Source: Candidatus Peregrinibacteria bacterium CG1_02_54_53 (GTDB lineage: Bacteria; Patescibacteriota; Gracilibacteria; Peribacterales; Peribacteraceae). Taken from it: a DNA stretch of 64,000 nt. The notes beneath the pieces are model-generated. The model was not told the origin of the DNA. It was given only the letters and a program-made list of their open reading frames with translations, and made no database searches. The stretch's first letter is position 1; the number at the start of each line of letters is the position of its first letter. Position numbers and translations under genes: made by a program. Where the stretch lies: contig MNWP01000006.1 of the NCBI GenBank assembly GCA_001872575.1, forward strand, positions 20,942 to 84,941, in the 5' to 3' direction. Below are positions 30,763 through 40,052 of the stretch, one piece after another.

Positions 30763-33603
30763 TTATGTATTTGTTGCAGAAAATCCCTCCGGATCGGTGA
30801 GACGTATTTCAGGTGGAATAACAGTATTGTCTGCAGATTTTTTGACCAAGAAAAGAAGAATTCCTTCGACGACGAGAGGATTGTCGTCTTGTTTTATCAG
30901 ATGTAACCAGCGTTGTCCCTTGTGGAGAGCAACCACGCCAAGGGAAGTATAACTGAATGTATTGGTGACCGGTGCAATGCTGTTCGGGATGGATTTCGAG
31001 ACAGTTTCAGGCGTTTCCCCCGAGACATCCACAGGAAGCTTTTTTCCAAAGGATGCGCTATTGCTCAAGACATAGTGTGTCGGTGAAGAACGGGTATCGA
31101 GTGGGACTGAAAATGATTCCTGATGATCGATCTGAAACGACAGTCTGTTCATTGTTGTCATTCCCCGGAGGAAAAGCTCATATGTACCAGATTCATTCAC
31201 CGCGATAGGAAAACGAATCGTGGTTTTCTTTGGTAAGCCAACAAAAGAAGTGGTTATTGTATCAAATGGGCCAGGGAAGATAATGCTCATAGAATTATAT
31301 TTGTTCGTTGTCAGGAAATTGAACATGGAGGCCGGAGTATTAAAGTACTGAGAGCTTGGCACGTGGTCAGCGTTAAATGCGAAACTGGTTGGGTCAGGTC
31401 GTACAAATTGTGCCGGATGTGATATGGCGAACCAATCGAGAAGTGTTTTCTCTCTGTTGTTCGAAAGAACAGTGAGAGAACCTGACGAATGCCTCATTTC
31501 GACACTATTGAGGAAACGCATTTTCCACTCTTTGGAGAAGACGGGATTTCTCTGAAGGCATACGAAAGAGCTCCAGTCGATATCCATAAGTACTTCCTGG
31601 GCATCTGGTGATTGTGGATCTATGAATTCATACAATGCGAAGCTTTCATTTTCTTTGAGTAGCGTAAGGAATTGTGGAAGCTGACGAGGCTGGTTCACAG
31701 TGAATCGGCCTACTTGCTGCAGAAATTGGCTGATATCCGGATTATTCCATTGTAATTCTTTGTTGATGATGAGGTAGTGGATTTTCAGGTTACGAAGCAC
31801 GTTGATCCAACCCAGATCATTGCGCAATAAAGATTGCATCATGAGAAAGAAATAATATTTATTTTGTATCTCGCCAGTGGCACCGGAGTAGTAACTGGGC
31901 CGGTTCAGGAAATAGATGTAGAACTTGTCGATGAATTTATATTCTCCCCCCCCTGGATCCTGCAACGTCCAATTGGCATCACTTGAAGGAAGAACGATGA
32001 TTCTATCTCTGGGTAACGTACTGAGAACGTCCTTTATTTCGCGGATATTATTGAGGTTGTACGGACGAACCAGACCACCGACATCCCCTGAAATAAGCGC
32101 GACTCTGTCTTCCCAGTGTGCAAGAAGAGGAACAAAGAAGAGGAGTGTTAAGAGGCAAGTAAACGTCGTTTTCACTCTCGGTTGCAGACGGGAAGAAATC
32201 GGATGGAAACTCTGTCGCAGAGTAATGATGCCGAGTGGCATCAGGATGCTCACTATTGCAAGATAGATGAATTGGAACCGGTGAGGGAATCTTAGAACAT
32301 GGATGATTTGAGAAATTATATTTCCTCCAGCCTCCGCGAGTGGGGATTGCATGAGGTAAAATCGATTGAACAGGGCGGCCAATATTTGATGGAATGTGGG
32401 TGCCCATTGAATGCTTGTGTAGCCCAGGCTGCACCACATAGCGAAGAAAAGTGGGCCCGCAATCAATCCGAGAAACAGGCGAATACGATGGTGTGAGCGA
32501 TCTTGGCAGGGAATGGCGATGAAAAACGGAAGAAAGACCACGAGGGAGTAGAAGATTTTTCCATAACGGGGAGTACTCGAGACGTATTGGCCAATCAGAT
32601 TGTTATCTGAGACGGATCCCAAGCTAAAGGTAAGCTGGTTCAGTAGGGAAAGGGAGCTTGTTCGAATAGCCTGAAAGGTGTCTGGGACAAGGTCAGAAAG
32701 ATCGGTAATACCCTGCAGAACAAATGATTTCACGAATAACGCATACGGAATGACGGTGAAGAGCAACGTACAGAAAAGAGCTGCCAGCAGACGTTTCCAA
32801 ATCATCCCTATATCACTCTGCGATGAAGTTGGTTTCCGCTTTTTTTGACGAGCGACGAGAAGTACGAGAGCAATGCTAACGAATAGCAAAGCAACAGTGA
32901 TTGGATAGAGAACCAAATAATGGACACCTGGGTTCAGGAGCATAATCACGCTGGCTGCAAATATTTTTTGAATTGGTCGGCGTTGTTCGACAAAAATTCC
33001 TGTCAATAAGAGAACAATGGCAATAGTGAAAACATAGAAGCCAAGAATTAAGGTGTAAAAGTGTGTGAGTTTTGCCGGGAGCAGGATGAGCTCAATTAAT
33101 AGTGTGCTGACAGCAGTGCCATGAAGAATGCGCTGCCATGAAACATCTGGTATAAGCTTTCGAAGAAACGCGTACACGACGAGGAACGCCAGAAATGCGC
33201 CGACGAGAGGAGAAAACACGACGGCAAAAGGCAAAATGAGGTAATAGCGCATCCACGTGGTAAGGATGGAGTAGCGCACGCGAAATTCAGGTCCATTTGT
33301 GAGTTCGCTGAACTTCCCTCCGGCCTGCTCAAAAAGCTGCGTAGAAGGGTCGAAGAACGGTACGAGCTCGCTGGTGTTCAATACCGCTTTCCCGGCAAAG
33401 ATATCGGGAATTTTCACAAGCACTCCACGGAACATGAAGAGATGGACGCACAGGAATATCAGAAAAACCCATAATATTGATCTACGCTCACGTCGTTTTT
33501 CATCAATGGTGATCGCTGTTTCGATCGCGGCATGTTCTGCCACCGGAACAGCAATTGTCGTATCTGATTCCTGCGTGCCGATCTGAACCGGTTGCTCGTT
33601 CAC
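30763..33603 (-). CDS. Large multi-pass membrane protein with C-terminal outer domain
   Basis: 946 residues. A cytoplasmic tail leads into about 11 to 13 helices (residues 40-510), then a roughly 430-residue extracytoplasmic part with beta-sandwich character (RIIVLPSSDANWTLQDPGGG, ESGTYELFLRGMTTMNRLSF). The outer loop after helix 1 (KAVLNTSELVPFFDPSTQLF) is placed like the catalytic loop of GT-C arabinofuranosyl- or mannosyltransferases such as AftD. A polysaccharide-modifying enzyme is likely but not proven. The start overlaps the preceding GT4-pyruvyltransferase gene by 4 nt (ATGA), so they are coupled. Confidence 0.6.
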   Translation of the reverse strand: MNEQPVQIGTQESDTTIAVPVAEHAAIETAITIDEKRRERRSILWVFLIFLCVHLFMFRGVLVKIPDIFAGKAVLNTSELVPFFDPSTQLFEQAGGKFSELTNGPEFRVRYSILTTWMRYYLILPFAVVFSPLVGAFLAFLVVYAFLRKLIPDVSWQRILHGTAVSTLLIELILLPAKLTHFYTLILGFYVFTIAIVLLLTGIFVEQRRPIQKIFAASVIMLLNPGVHYLVLYPITVALLFVSIALVLLVARQKKRKPTSSQSDIGMIWKRLLAALFCTLLFTVIPYALFVKSFVLQGITDLSDLVPDTFQAIRTSSLSLLNQLTFSLGSVSDNNLIGQYVSSTPRYGKIFYSLVVFLPFFIAIPCQDRSHHRIRLFLGLIAGPLFFAMWCSLGYTSIQWAPTFHQILAALFNRFYLMQSPLAEAGGNIISQIIHVLRFPHRFQFIYLAIVSILMPLGIITLRQSFHPISSRLQPRVKTTFTCLLTLLFFVPLLAHWEDRVALISGDVGGLVRPYNLNNIREIKDVLSTLPRDRIIVLPSSDANWTLQDPGGGEYKFIDKFYIYFLNRPSYYSGATGEIQNKYYFFLMMQSLLRNDLGWINVLRNLKIHYLIINKELQWNNPDISQFLQQVGRFTVNQPRQLPQFLTLLKENESFALYEFIDPQSPDAQEVLMDIDWSSFVCLQRNPVFSKEWKMRFLNSVEMRHSSGSLTVLSNNREKTLLDWFAISHPAQFVRPDPTSFAFNADHVPSSQYFNTPASMFNFLTTNKYNSMSIIFPGPFDTITTSFVGLPKKTTIRFPIAVNESGTYELFLRGMTTMNRLSFQIDHQESFSVPLDTRSSPTHYVLSNSASFGKKLPVDVSGETPETVSKSIPNSIAPVTNTFSYTSLGVVALHKGQRWLHLIKQDDNPLVVEGILLFLVKKSADNTVIPPEIRLTDPEGFSATNT

Positions 33604-36074
33604 GATGCGGTGTGGTGATGATTGAAATCAGGCGTTCTGGCCCTGAGAATGTGATTGAGCTCTGGCGCGGGAAGATCTTCGACGTCCTTCGCAATATCCA
33701 TGAGCAACTCTTCATTTATTTGCGCGCGGGCCATTAGGCGTTCTGCCTGTTTTTGCAGATGGTGCCGGACATCAGCAAAATGATTGACGAGTTCTGTATG
33801 GAGGGCGAAAAGTTTCTCAGAAGAGAAAGAATCGTCCAAGGTGATACCCCACGAAGTGCAGTCGATTTCCTCGAGGAATTTTTTCACTTTTACATCGTAA
33901 ATGAGGGCAACGAAAGGTATGGCATACAAACAGGCGAGAATAATCGAGTGCAGCCGCATACCCCAGAGCACATCAATGGATGAGTAGATTTCATCTATGC
34001 GGTCCATGCCAAACGGCTCTGCGATGCGACAGCGGTGACGCTGCCCCACATGCGCGAGCATTTCGTTACTCACAATGATGTCATTGTGGGCATTAAAGCC
34101 CGTTTGGAAAGGCAGAAAAAGTGCCGATTGTTTCGGATTCATTCCCAAAAAACTATCTATCGCTTTTCCAGTTTCTTGTGTGATGCGTGTGTATTGTTCT
34201 GCGTGATCGATATTGAAAACGGGCGCGATTCCCAACAGGTGTGTCTCTGAAGGTGTCTTGTGCCGATGCGTTGCTGTGTTGAGAAAGGCAAGATCGGCAG
34301 CAAGAAACGCATGTGCACGAGGAGCGAATTTGCGACAGAAATTGTAACTTTCCTGTTCTCGAAAACTTACGGCAGTTGCCAATTGGAGAGTGCGTATCGT
34401 GAGAAATCGTGCGGTAAATGTTGAAACATTGCCAATCCCCACACTAATGAACAGAACGGATTTCTGTAATACACGCCCAAAGAGCGTTAGAAGAAAACAC
34501 CGGAGCAGGAGTGAATAACGAGCCCTATTCATTGAACGTTTCAATAACTTGAATTGATCGCCGCCTCCAACCACGACGATACGGGCCCGAAGGAAGTGTC
34601 GCAAAAGAGAAAAAAGCCTTTTGTGGGAGTGCACAGAGAATACGTGGTGCTGATCTTCGGTGAGTGATGGTTGTGATGACGCTACGGTACAGCGTTCGCG
34701 TGGCAGGAGAGACAAGCATTGATGCAGCAGCAGTTCATCGCCTGTATTCTGTTGTCCGTATGCTCCAACCAGCAGGATGTCTGTTTGGTGGGTGGTGCGC
34801 TCGCGAGAACGTTCGTATGCTCGGATCGTTAATCCAGCCACCGCATTCCATCGATGCCCCTCCCGAAGATCTCTGAGAGGGCTTGTGAGCGCCTCTCTCT
34901 GTAACGGCGTGAGCGAAGAAAACGCATCCAGTTTTTCTGTGAGAGCGCCACTCTGCAGAGGGAACAGCAAGCCATCGTAGGGCACGAGTGGCCGCAGGGC
35001 TTCGGATGCGAGAAACGGTGTCGAACTTCCAATGGCATAAGACAGAGGGCCACTCGATGCGAAGCAGAGCCGGTAAGGCAGGACAAGGCAGTCGATCAGC
35101 CGGAAGAATGGACCTACGTGCGTATCTTGTACTGCTCCGTACCAGATGACCCGTCCCGGCACAGTGCGCTCCGCTCGTTGATGGAGATCGTGAACGTAGG
35201 AGCTATAGGATGTTTTCCCGTCATGCACATAATTGGGCATGCCCCCAATAAGCAGAACGCTTTTGGGAAACTTACGTGCATGTTTACCAAATTCATCCAA
35301 CAGGAACTCGATTCCTTTGTATCCCGTAAAGTACCCAAAAAATCCAAAAATTGTTCCTGCATCTTGCGGAATATTGAATTGCCGGAATAGAGCATGTTTG
35401 TCTCGTGTGGCGACGGAGGCGGTTAGATCTTCCGCGCCATGTGGAATCACAACAATGTGTTCACTGGGAATATCATATTCTTGTATCAGTGTTTCCTTGA
35501 AGAGATTGTCGTGCACGATGATTGACGGCGCAAAAAGGCCGAGAAGTCGATAGAAAATTACATAACCCCACCGAATGATTATCGGGGGAATGTGTGTGTG
35601 ATGCATATGGGCAAATGTCCTATCAACCTGATTGGGGCGGACGACGTGATGCAGTGTGACGACGGGCACAGTGTATCTGCGTACCAATCCGATGAAGAAT
35701 GGGAAAAGTACCATACTCAATGGTCCGCCGTACAGGTGCGTTTCGTGTTGAAAATGGACAAGGTCAAAACGCCGACGTCGAATGGCCAGAAGCAACTGGA
35801 CGAATCCCAGGCTGCTTTTCCTGAAGCATCGCTCAATACGTATGGGAGGCGATGTGAGCGTTTCTGTCGTGGGCGGTGTTGCCTGATCTGAACGTGTATG
35901 TTTGCGGTCACTGAGAATGGTAAGGGTCCAGGAAGGCGGCATCGACGAATAGATTTGCGCTAAGAGGTGCAAAGCATATGCCGTTACTGCATTCATGGAA
36001 GTATGCGCTTTCGGTAGCGCGATATGAGGACAGACGTAGGCAACCTTGAGTGGGTGAGAGGGGGGAGTTTGCAC
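33600..36074 (-). CDS. GT4 glycosyltransferase fused to a CsaB-like pyruvyltransferase
   Basis: 824 residues from a GTG. Residues 1 to about 420 form a GT-B fold: VAYVCPHIALP start, IIVHDNLFKE, VVIPHGAED hinge, and FASSGPLSYAIGSSTPFLAS as the donor site. A second domain runs from about 431 to 790: ILLVGAYGQQNTGDELLLHQ, VVVGGGDQFKLL, SVGIGNVSTF and WGMRLHSIILACLYAIPFVA, the signature of polysaccharide pyruvyltransferases such as CsaB. Together they would add a sugar and a ketal-pyruvate, the group SLH domains bind. CsaB and GT4 enzymes are usually separate proteins. It is co-operonic with the two membrane proteins downstream. Confidence 0.83.
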   Translation of the reverse strand: MQTPPSHPLKVAYVCPHIALPKAHTSMNAVTAYALHLLAQIYSSMPPSWTLTILSDRKHTRSDQATPPTTETLTSPPIRIERCFRKSSLGFVQLLLAIRRRRFDLVHFQHETHLYGGPLSMVLFPFFIGLVRRYTVPVVTLHHVVRPNQVDRTFAHMHHTHIPPIIIRWGYVIFYRLLGLFAPSIIVHDNLFKETLIQEYDIPSEHIVVIPHGAEDLTASVATRDKHALFRQFNIPQDAGTIFGFFGYFTGYKGIEFLLDEFGKHARKFPKSVLLIGGMPNYVHDGKTSYSSYVHDLHQRAERTVPGRVIWYGAVQDTHVGPFFRLIDCLVLPYRLCFASSGPLSYAIGSSTPFLASEALRPLVPYDGLLFPLQSGALTEKLDAFSSLTPLQREALTSPLRDLREGHRWNAVAGLTIRAYERSRERTTHQTDILLVGAYGQQNTGDELLLHQCLSLLPRERCTVASSQPSLTEDQHHVFSVHSHKRLFSLLRHFLRARIVVVGGGDQFKLLKRSMNRARYSLLLRCFLLTLFGRVLQKSVLFISVGIGNVSTFTARFLTIRTLQLATAVSFREQESYNFCRKFAPRAHAFLAADLAFLNTATHRHKTPSETHLLGIAPVFNIDHAEQYTRITQETGKAIDSFLGMNPKQSALFLPFQTGFNAHNDIIVSNEMLAHVGQRHRCRIAEPFGMDRIDEIYSSIDVLWGMRLHSIILACLYAIPFVALIYDVKVKKFLEEIDCTSWGITLDDSFSSEKLFALHTELVNHFADVRHHLQKQAERLMARAQINEELLMDIAKDVEDLPAPELNHILRARTPDFNHHHTAS

Positions 36075-36159
36075 GGGTTTTGATGTGAGTGTCTTCTATC
36101 AGATTCTACACCATTTTGCGCTTTAATGCAATATTCCTCAAAGGAGCCGCACGGTGACA

Positions 36160-39100
36160 TCACCGATCCAATGGGGGGAGTGTATTATTCTTCACACGAA
36201 AACCAATGGCCCGATAGAGGTCCCCTTTTAGCACAGGGGTTTGCAGGAGATTACTTGCCGACAGATTCTTCAGTTTGTCGTCGAGGAGCCCCAGTTGTTT
36301 GCTCTTCGCGACCAATGCTTCGCCTTCCAGATTTTCTCCTATGGCAACAGGTAGCAATGCCTGATAGGTGAGGACGCCATCATGATGCTCCAGAAGTTGC
36401 GTAACGATGCTGTCATCGGAGGCAGAGAGTGCCTGATTGCTATCAATGCTGTAGTTCAGCCTGTCAACGCTGAGAGGGGGCACATGTACACGGGGGATGA
36501 GTGAACCAGTCAAGATGAGGTACTGAGTGCCAAGGAGCAGGAGAGGATCATTACTGATATTGTCGATGGGATAGAGCACCGTTCCCTCACGAATCATTGC
36601 CAGCTGAAGTTGACGCAACGGTGTTCCCTCCAATGCAAAGGGATTCTGATCTGTTGCGAGGCAGTAACTGAGCACGCGGCCAATGGCCTGACCGATAGCT
36701 ATTTCATTCACGTGGGTGCGATAGAAACTATTGGCGATCTGGCTCACCCCGGTATTCAAAGATGCAGGAAAAATATTGGCCCCATTCGCGGGGAGCAGCA
36801 TGTTCAACGATACTTCTGCAGGTTTGGACAGAGAAAAGACACTCGCAATTTCAAGAATGCTTGGGAAATTATTCAATAATTGCCTATTTGCCTCGAGAAG
36901 AGGAAGTACAGAAGCGTAATACTCCTCGGTTGTATAGATCCCATGGAAATCAAGTTGGTACTGCACGGCTGCCAGCGCATCCTCGAACAGGACGGCAGTT
37001 TGGTTTTTTGCCACACACCAATCAGGAAAATTCTTACCGGTGAAGCAGTCACTTGGGCATTTCTTGTCGGGGCAATATTTTGTATCGATACGAAGGTCTT
37101 CCTGTGTAACTATTTTTTTCGAAACGAGCCGTCTGCCCTCCCGAATGTATGGCTGATTGAAAAAGGGGCTATAGTGGTCCGTAGCAAGCCCAATCACCAG
37201 TTGCATACGTTTTGGAGTACAAGTGAAGTGCGAAGGGTCGCATCCGTATTTCTCAGGTAAAGGTGCAGCAGCATAACGCATCCAATATGCATATGCCGCA
37301 GCACGCTCGCGCGATTGTTCAATGAGTTTCGGTGAATCGATGTCCGCGACAGATACAGTTTTCAAATCACTTGCGGGAGTGACTACCAGCGTTATTCCCA
37401 TAGTGTTTTTCCCTATATTAGAGGGAATGAGCCCCACAGGTTCGCCCTTGAGTACATTGGCCGGAGAAACAATATTGCGGTGCGTGAAGAGTGAGACGGA
37501 GAGAGGATTCTGCTCACTTGTCATCGGAGGGAAGAAGTCAAAGGTCCAGGTAGTGGACAATGGAGGAATATCTTCAAAGAGATAGAGAAAGCTCTCTTTC
37601 TGCTCGGAACCGGTGTGCGTATCAAATTGGATAGGATCCTGTCGAATGATGAATGGCCTCTCTAATATGCAAATATCGTTTCCCTCCACATGAGTCCAGG
37701 CAAATGTGGTATTGATAGAACCATTCTCCTCACGAATCGTAGCCTGTGAGGGACAGGGGGCGTCGTGTGAGAACATGGCTGACCGATACAACCCCGGAGG
37801 GAGTGCTGCGAAGGTAGATGAAAGGGGGGGCTGGAGAGAATTACTGTTTCTTCTGTACACATCGACCGATGGCGAAGGAACTGCGATCATCTGTGCAAAA
37901 ATATCCGAGGCCCTGATCGTAACGCCCGGAAACAGAAAGGCCTTGCCGGCATACTCATATTGTTTCGTTCTTCGTATTGTGTGATGGAGAGGTGTGGGGG
38001 TGGTAGAAGGTTGAGTGGCGATCGTGAGTGCTTGCTGCTTGGCAGATCGAATCCAGATATCATAGATGCCGGCAGGGGTGGGCAGAGCTTTAGAGGCATT
38101 GTCAGAGAAGTATGTCGATGAGTTTTCAACAGAGTCAATAATCAGTTGGACATTACCCCATGGCCTGTCATTCGAGGATGCCAGCCGTAGCTTGTATTTT
38201 TTCCCTTTTGCAAGCGAAGAGAGGAACAATGGTTGTAATAGTCGATTCTCCATTTGAGTCGAGAAGACTTGAGATTGTATTTTTGTGTTGGAGTCTGCAT
38301 CGAGAAGCTCCATGGCCCACCAGCGGGATATGGTGTCGCTGATTGAAGATAGGTAGAGCGCATCTTCGGTCACTGAAAAATCCCACTCATGCACGGGCTG
38401 TTTGATGTTTCTGAATGGGGAGTTATATGCCCATTTTTCGTTCGTGAGCACACGGCTTGATCGGGTGAGGTCGAAAACCTGCGAGCCTGCCGAGACTTTG
38501 GTGGGAATAATGACGATCGCCGATGGTTCCAGTTGCTCCACCGCAAGGTCGGTAAGAGTCATTCCATTCCGCAGTTCAGGAATTTGGATACGGGCGAGAA
38601 ACGGGCTGAGCTGTTGCATCTCAAGATGGTGACCCCGGAAGGTGAGTTTCGGTAGGGTTACGGGCAAGCGCTCTCGCGTCATGATCAGAGCCTCTGCTGC
38701 ATAGGCGGGAAATCCTTTCCACTGAATGCTGCTTCGGATGAACGGAGGGCGCAGAACCAGTGCCTGTTCGTGGAGGATGTTTTTTTTCACCAAAATCAAT
38801 CCTTCGATTTTAGTGGAGGTGCCATGCTGTGCCACGAGAGAAAACGAGACGGTGCGTCCGGCCTCGATTGGGAATGCCCCGACGCGTGTGTACTGCTCAT
38901 TGGCAGGAAGTGCGAGGTCAAATGAGAGCGGCAGATCCTGCCAGAGGGGCGAGGCAGCAAATACTCTTACCGAGCCACCCTGATGCACGAGGTACACGTC
39001 AAAGATATCGGAGCTTTCTGTGGTAACGGGGATTTCGAGTGGGCAGGGAATGTCGGATGACACCAGTACAGAGGCATCTGCAATGGCACTTCCGCTTCCC

Positions 39101-39924
39101 GCCTTTTTCCAGCACCTTTGCTGTTCTTTTGGAGGAAAAAATTCACCGGGGTATCCACGATCCAGCAGAAAAAAAGCCGAGGTCATTGCCTGAGTACGAT
39201 TTCCCAATCCCCCAATCACCTGTCCCTTTTCGTTTGTTTCTCCTTCAATAAATCCACGCCGCACTTTATCATGAAGGGCAGAAATCTCTTCTGTGGCGCT
39301 CTGTGCATCGATGCCAAGATTGAAAGGAGTTTCTGTCATTGCCAGCAGCTTTCCGGTTGTTGTTCCATCAACCAGATAGTGATAGCGAATGCGGATAACA
39401 TCATGCGTTTGAATATCCCTGAGCAGCGCTTCACTCCAGAGTCCCCCCTTTTTTCGCACTTCAATGAGCCGTTGTCCTGTCAGGAGATTGATATTCTCGT
39501 GCTGCAGTCGGGAACGGAAGAATTCCTCGAAATCATCGGGGATGCTGGCCGCTCTGCCGACCACTGCTTTGCCCAGACCAACGTTGCTGCCGGTACCGCC
39601 TCTTTTCTTTTGAAGAAAGAGAAGAAGATCCCCGTAGATTCCATTATCTTCCCAATTTCTTCTTACGTCGTCGAAGGCACTCATGCCTGCTTCGGTTGCC
39701 TGCCCTCCCACCGTTTCGCTTTCTGTAGCCAGTACGACCTTCGCTCCGTGCTCTGCTGCGGTTATAGCGGCACTTGTGCCGCCGAGGCTGGCACCGTAGA
39801 TCAAAATGTCAGTCTCTATGGTTGTTGTAACGGGGATTCTGTTTCGTATTAGATTAAGACCTACAACGATGCAGGTTGTTGCAATCAGAAGTACCGACAA
39901 GATGAGAGCGATTTTTCGAAACAT
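36160..39924 (-). CDS. Giant membrane-anchored FAD-dependent oxidoreductase
   Basis: 1254 residues from the ATG at 39924 (MFRKIALILSVLLI), giving one N-terminal helix; an ATG at 39936 adds 4. The FAD domain follows, with TDILIYGASLGGTSAAITAA as the dinucleotide loop, VLATESETVGGQATEAG and VDGTTTGKLLAM. This is the FAD_oxidored class found mainly in polysaccharide-degrading bacteria. About residues 300-870 form an inserted beta-rich region, after which the flavoprotein resumes with YIREGRRLVSKKIVTQEDL, then VNEIAIGQAIGRVL and LRQLQLAMIREGTVLYP. Usual members are about 500 residues, so the insertion is the odd part. It is probably extracytoplasmic and precedes the GT4-CsaB gene by 85 nt. Substrate unknown. 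Confidence 0.75.
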   Translation of the reverse strand: MFRKIALILSVLLIATTCIVVGLNLIRNRIPVTTTIETDILIYGASLGGTSAAITAAEHGAKVVLATESETVGGQATEAGMSAFDDVRRNWEDNGIYGDLLLFLQKKRGGTGSNVGLGKAVVGRAASIPDDFEEFFRSRLQHENINLLTGQRLIEVRKKGGLWSEALLRDIQTHDVIRIRYHYLVDGTTTGKLLAMTETPFNLGIDAQSATEEISALHDKVRRGFIEGETNEKGQVIGGLGNRTQAMTSAFFLLDRGYPGEFFPPKEQQRCWKKAGSGSAIADASVLVSSDIPCPLEIPVTTESSDIFDVYLVHQGGSVRVFAASPLWQDLPLSFDLALPANEQYTRVGAFPIEAGRTVSFSLVAQHGTSTKIEGLILVKKNILHEQALVLRPPFIRSSIQWKGFPAYAAEALIMTRERLPVTLPKLTFRGHHLEMQQLSPFLARIQIPELRNGMTLTDLAVEQLEPSAIVIIPTKVSAGSQVFDLTRSSRVLTNEKWAYNSPFRNIKQPVHEWDFSVTEDALYLSSISDTISRWWAMELLDADSNTKIQSQVFSTQMENRLLQPLFLSSLAKGKKYKLRLASSNDRPWGNVQLIIDSVENSSTYFSDNASKALPTPAGIYDIWIRSAKQQALTIATQPSTTPTPLHHTIRRTKQYEYAGKAFLFPGVTIRASDIFAQMIAVPSPSVDVYRRNSNSLQPPLSSTFAALPPGLYRSAMFSHDAPCPSQATIREENGSINTTFAWTHVEGNDICILERPFIIRQDPIQFDTHTGSEQKESFLYLFEDIPPLSTTWTFDFFPPMTSEQNPLSVSLFTHRNIVSPANVLKGEPVGLIPSNIGKNTMGITLVVTPASDLKTVSVADIDSPKLIEQSRERAAAYAYWMRYAAAPLPEKYGCDPSHFTCTPKRMQLVIGLATDHYSPFFNQPYIREGRRLVSKKIVTQEDLRIDTKYCPDKKCPSDCFTGKNFPDWCVAKNQTAVLFEDALAAVQYQLDFHGIYTTEEYYASVLPLLEANRQLLNNFPSILEIASVFSLSKPAEVSLNMLLPANGANIFPASLNTGVSQIANSFYRTHVNEIAIGQAIGRVLSYCLATDQNPFALEGTPLRQLQLAMIREGTVLYPIDNISNDPLLLLGTQYLILTGSLIPRVHVPPLSVDRLNYSIDSNQALSASDDSIVTQLLEHHDGVLTYQALLPVAIGENLEGEALVAKSKQLGLLDDKLKNLSASNLLQTPVLKGDLYRAIGFRVKNNTLPPLDR

Positions 39925-40052
39925 AGCCGCAGACATCAGATTACCAGTAACTTCTAATAGTTACCATTTATGGACTGATTGAACGCATTTTCCCTCATCA
40001 CAACGAGACGGTAAACCCTCGCATTCTCTCAACCAATAACACGGTAGTGAGG

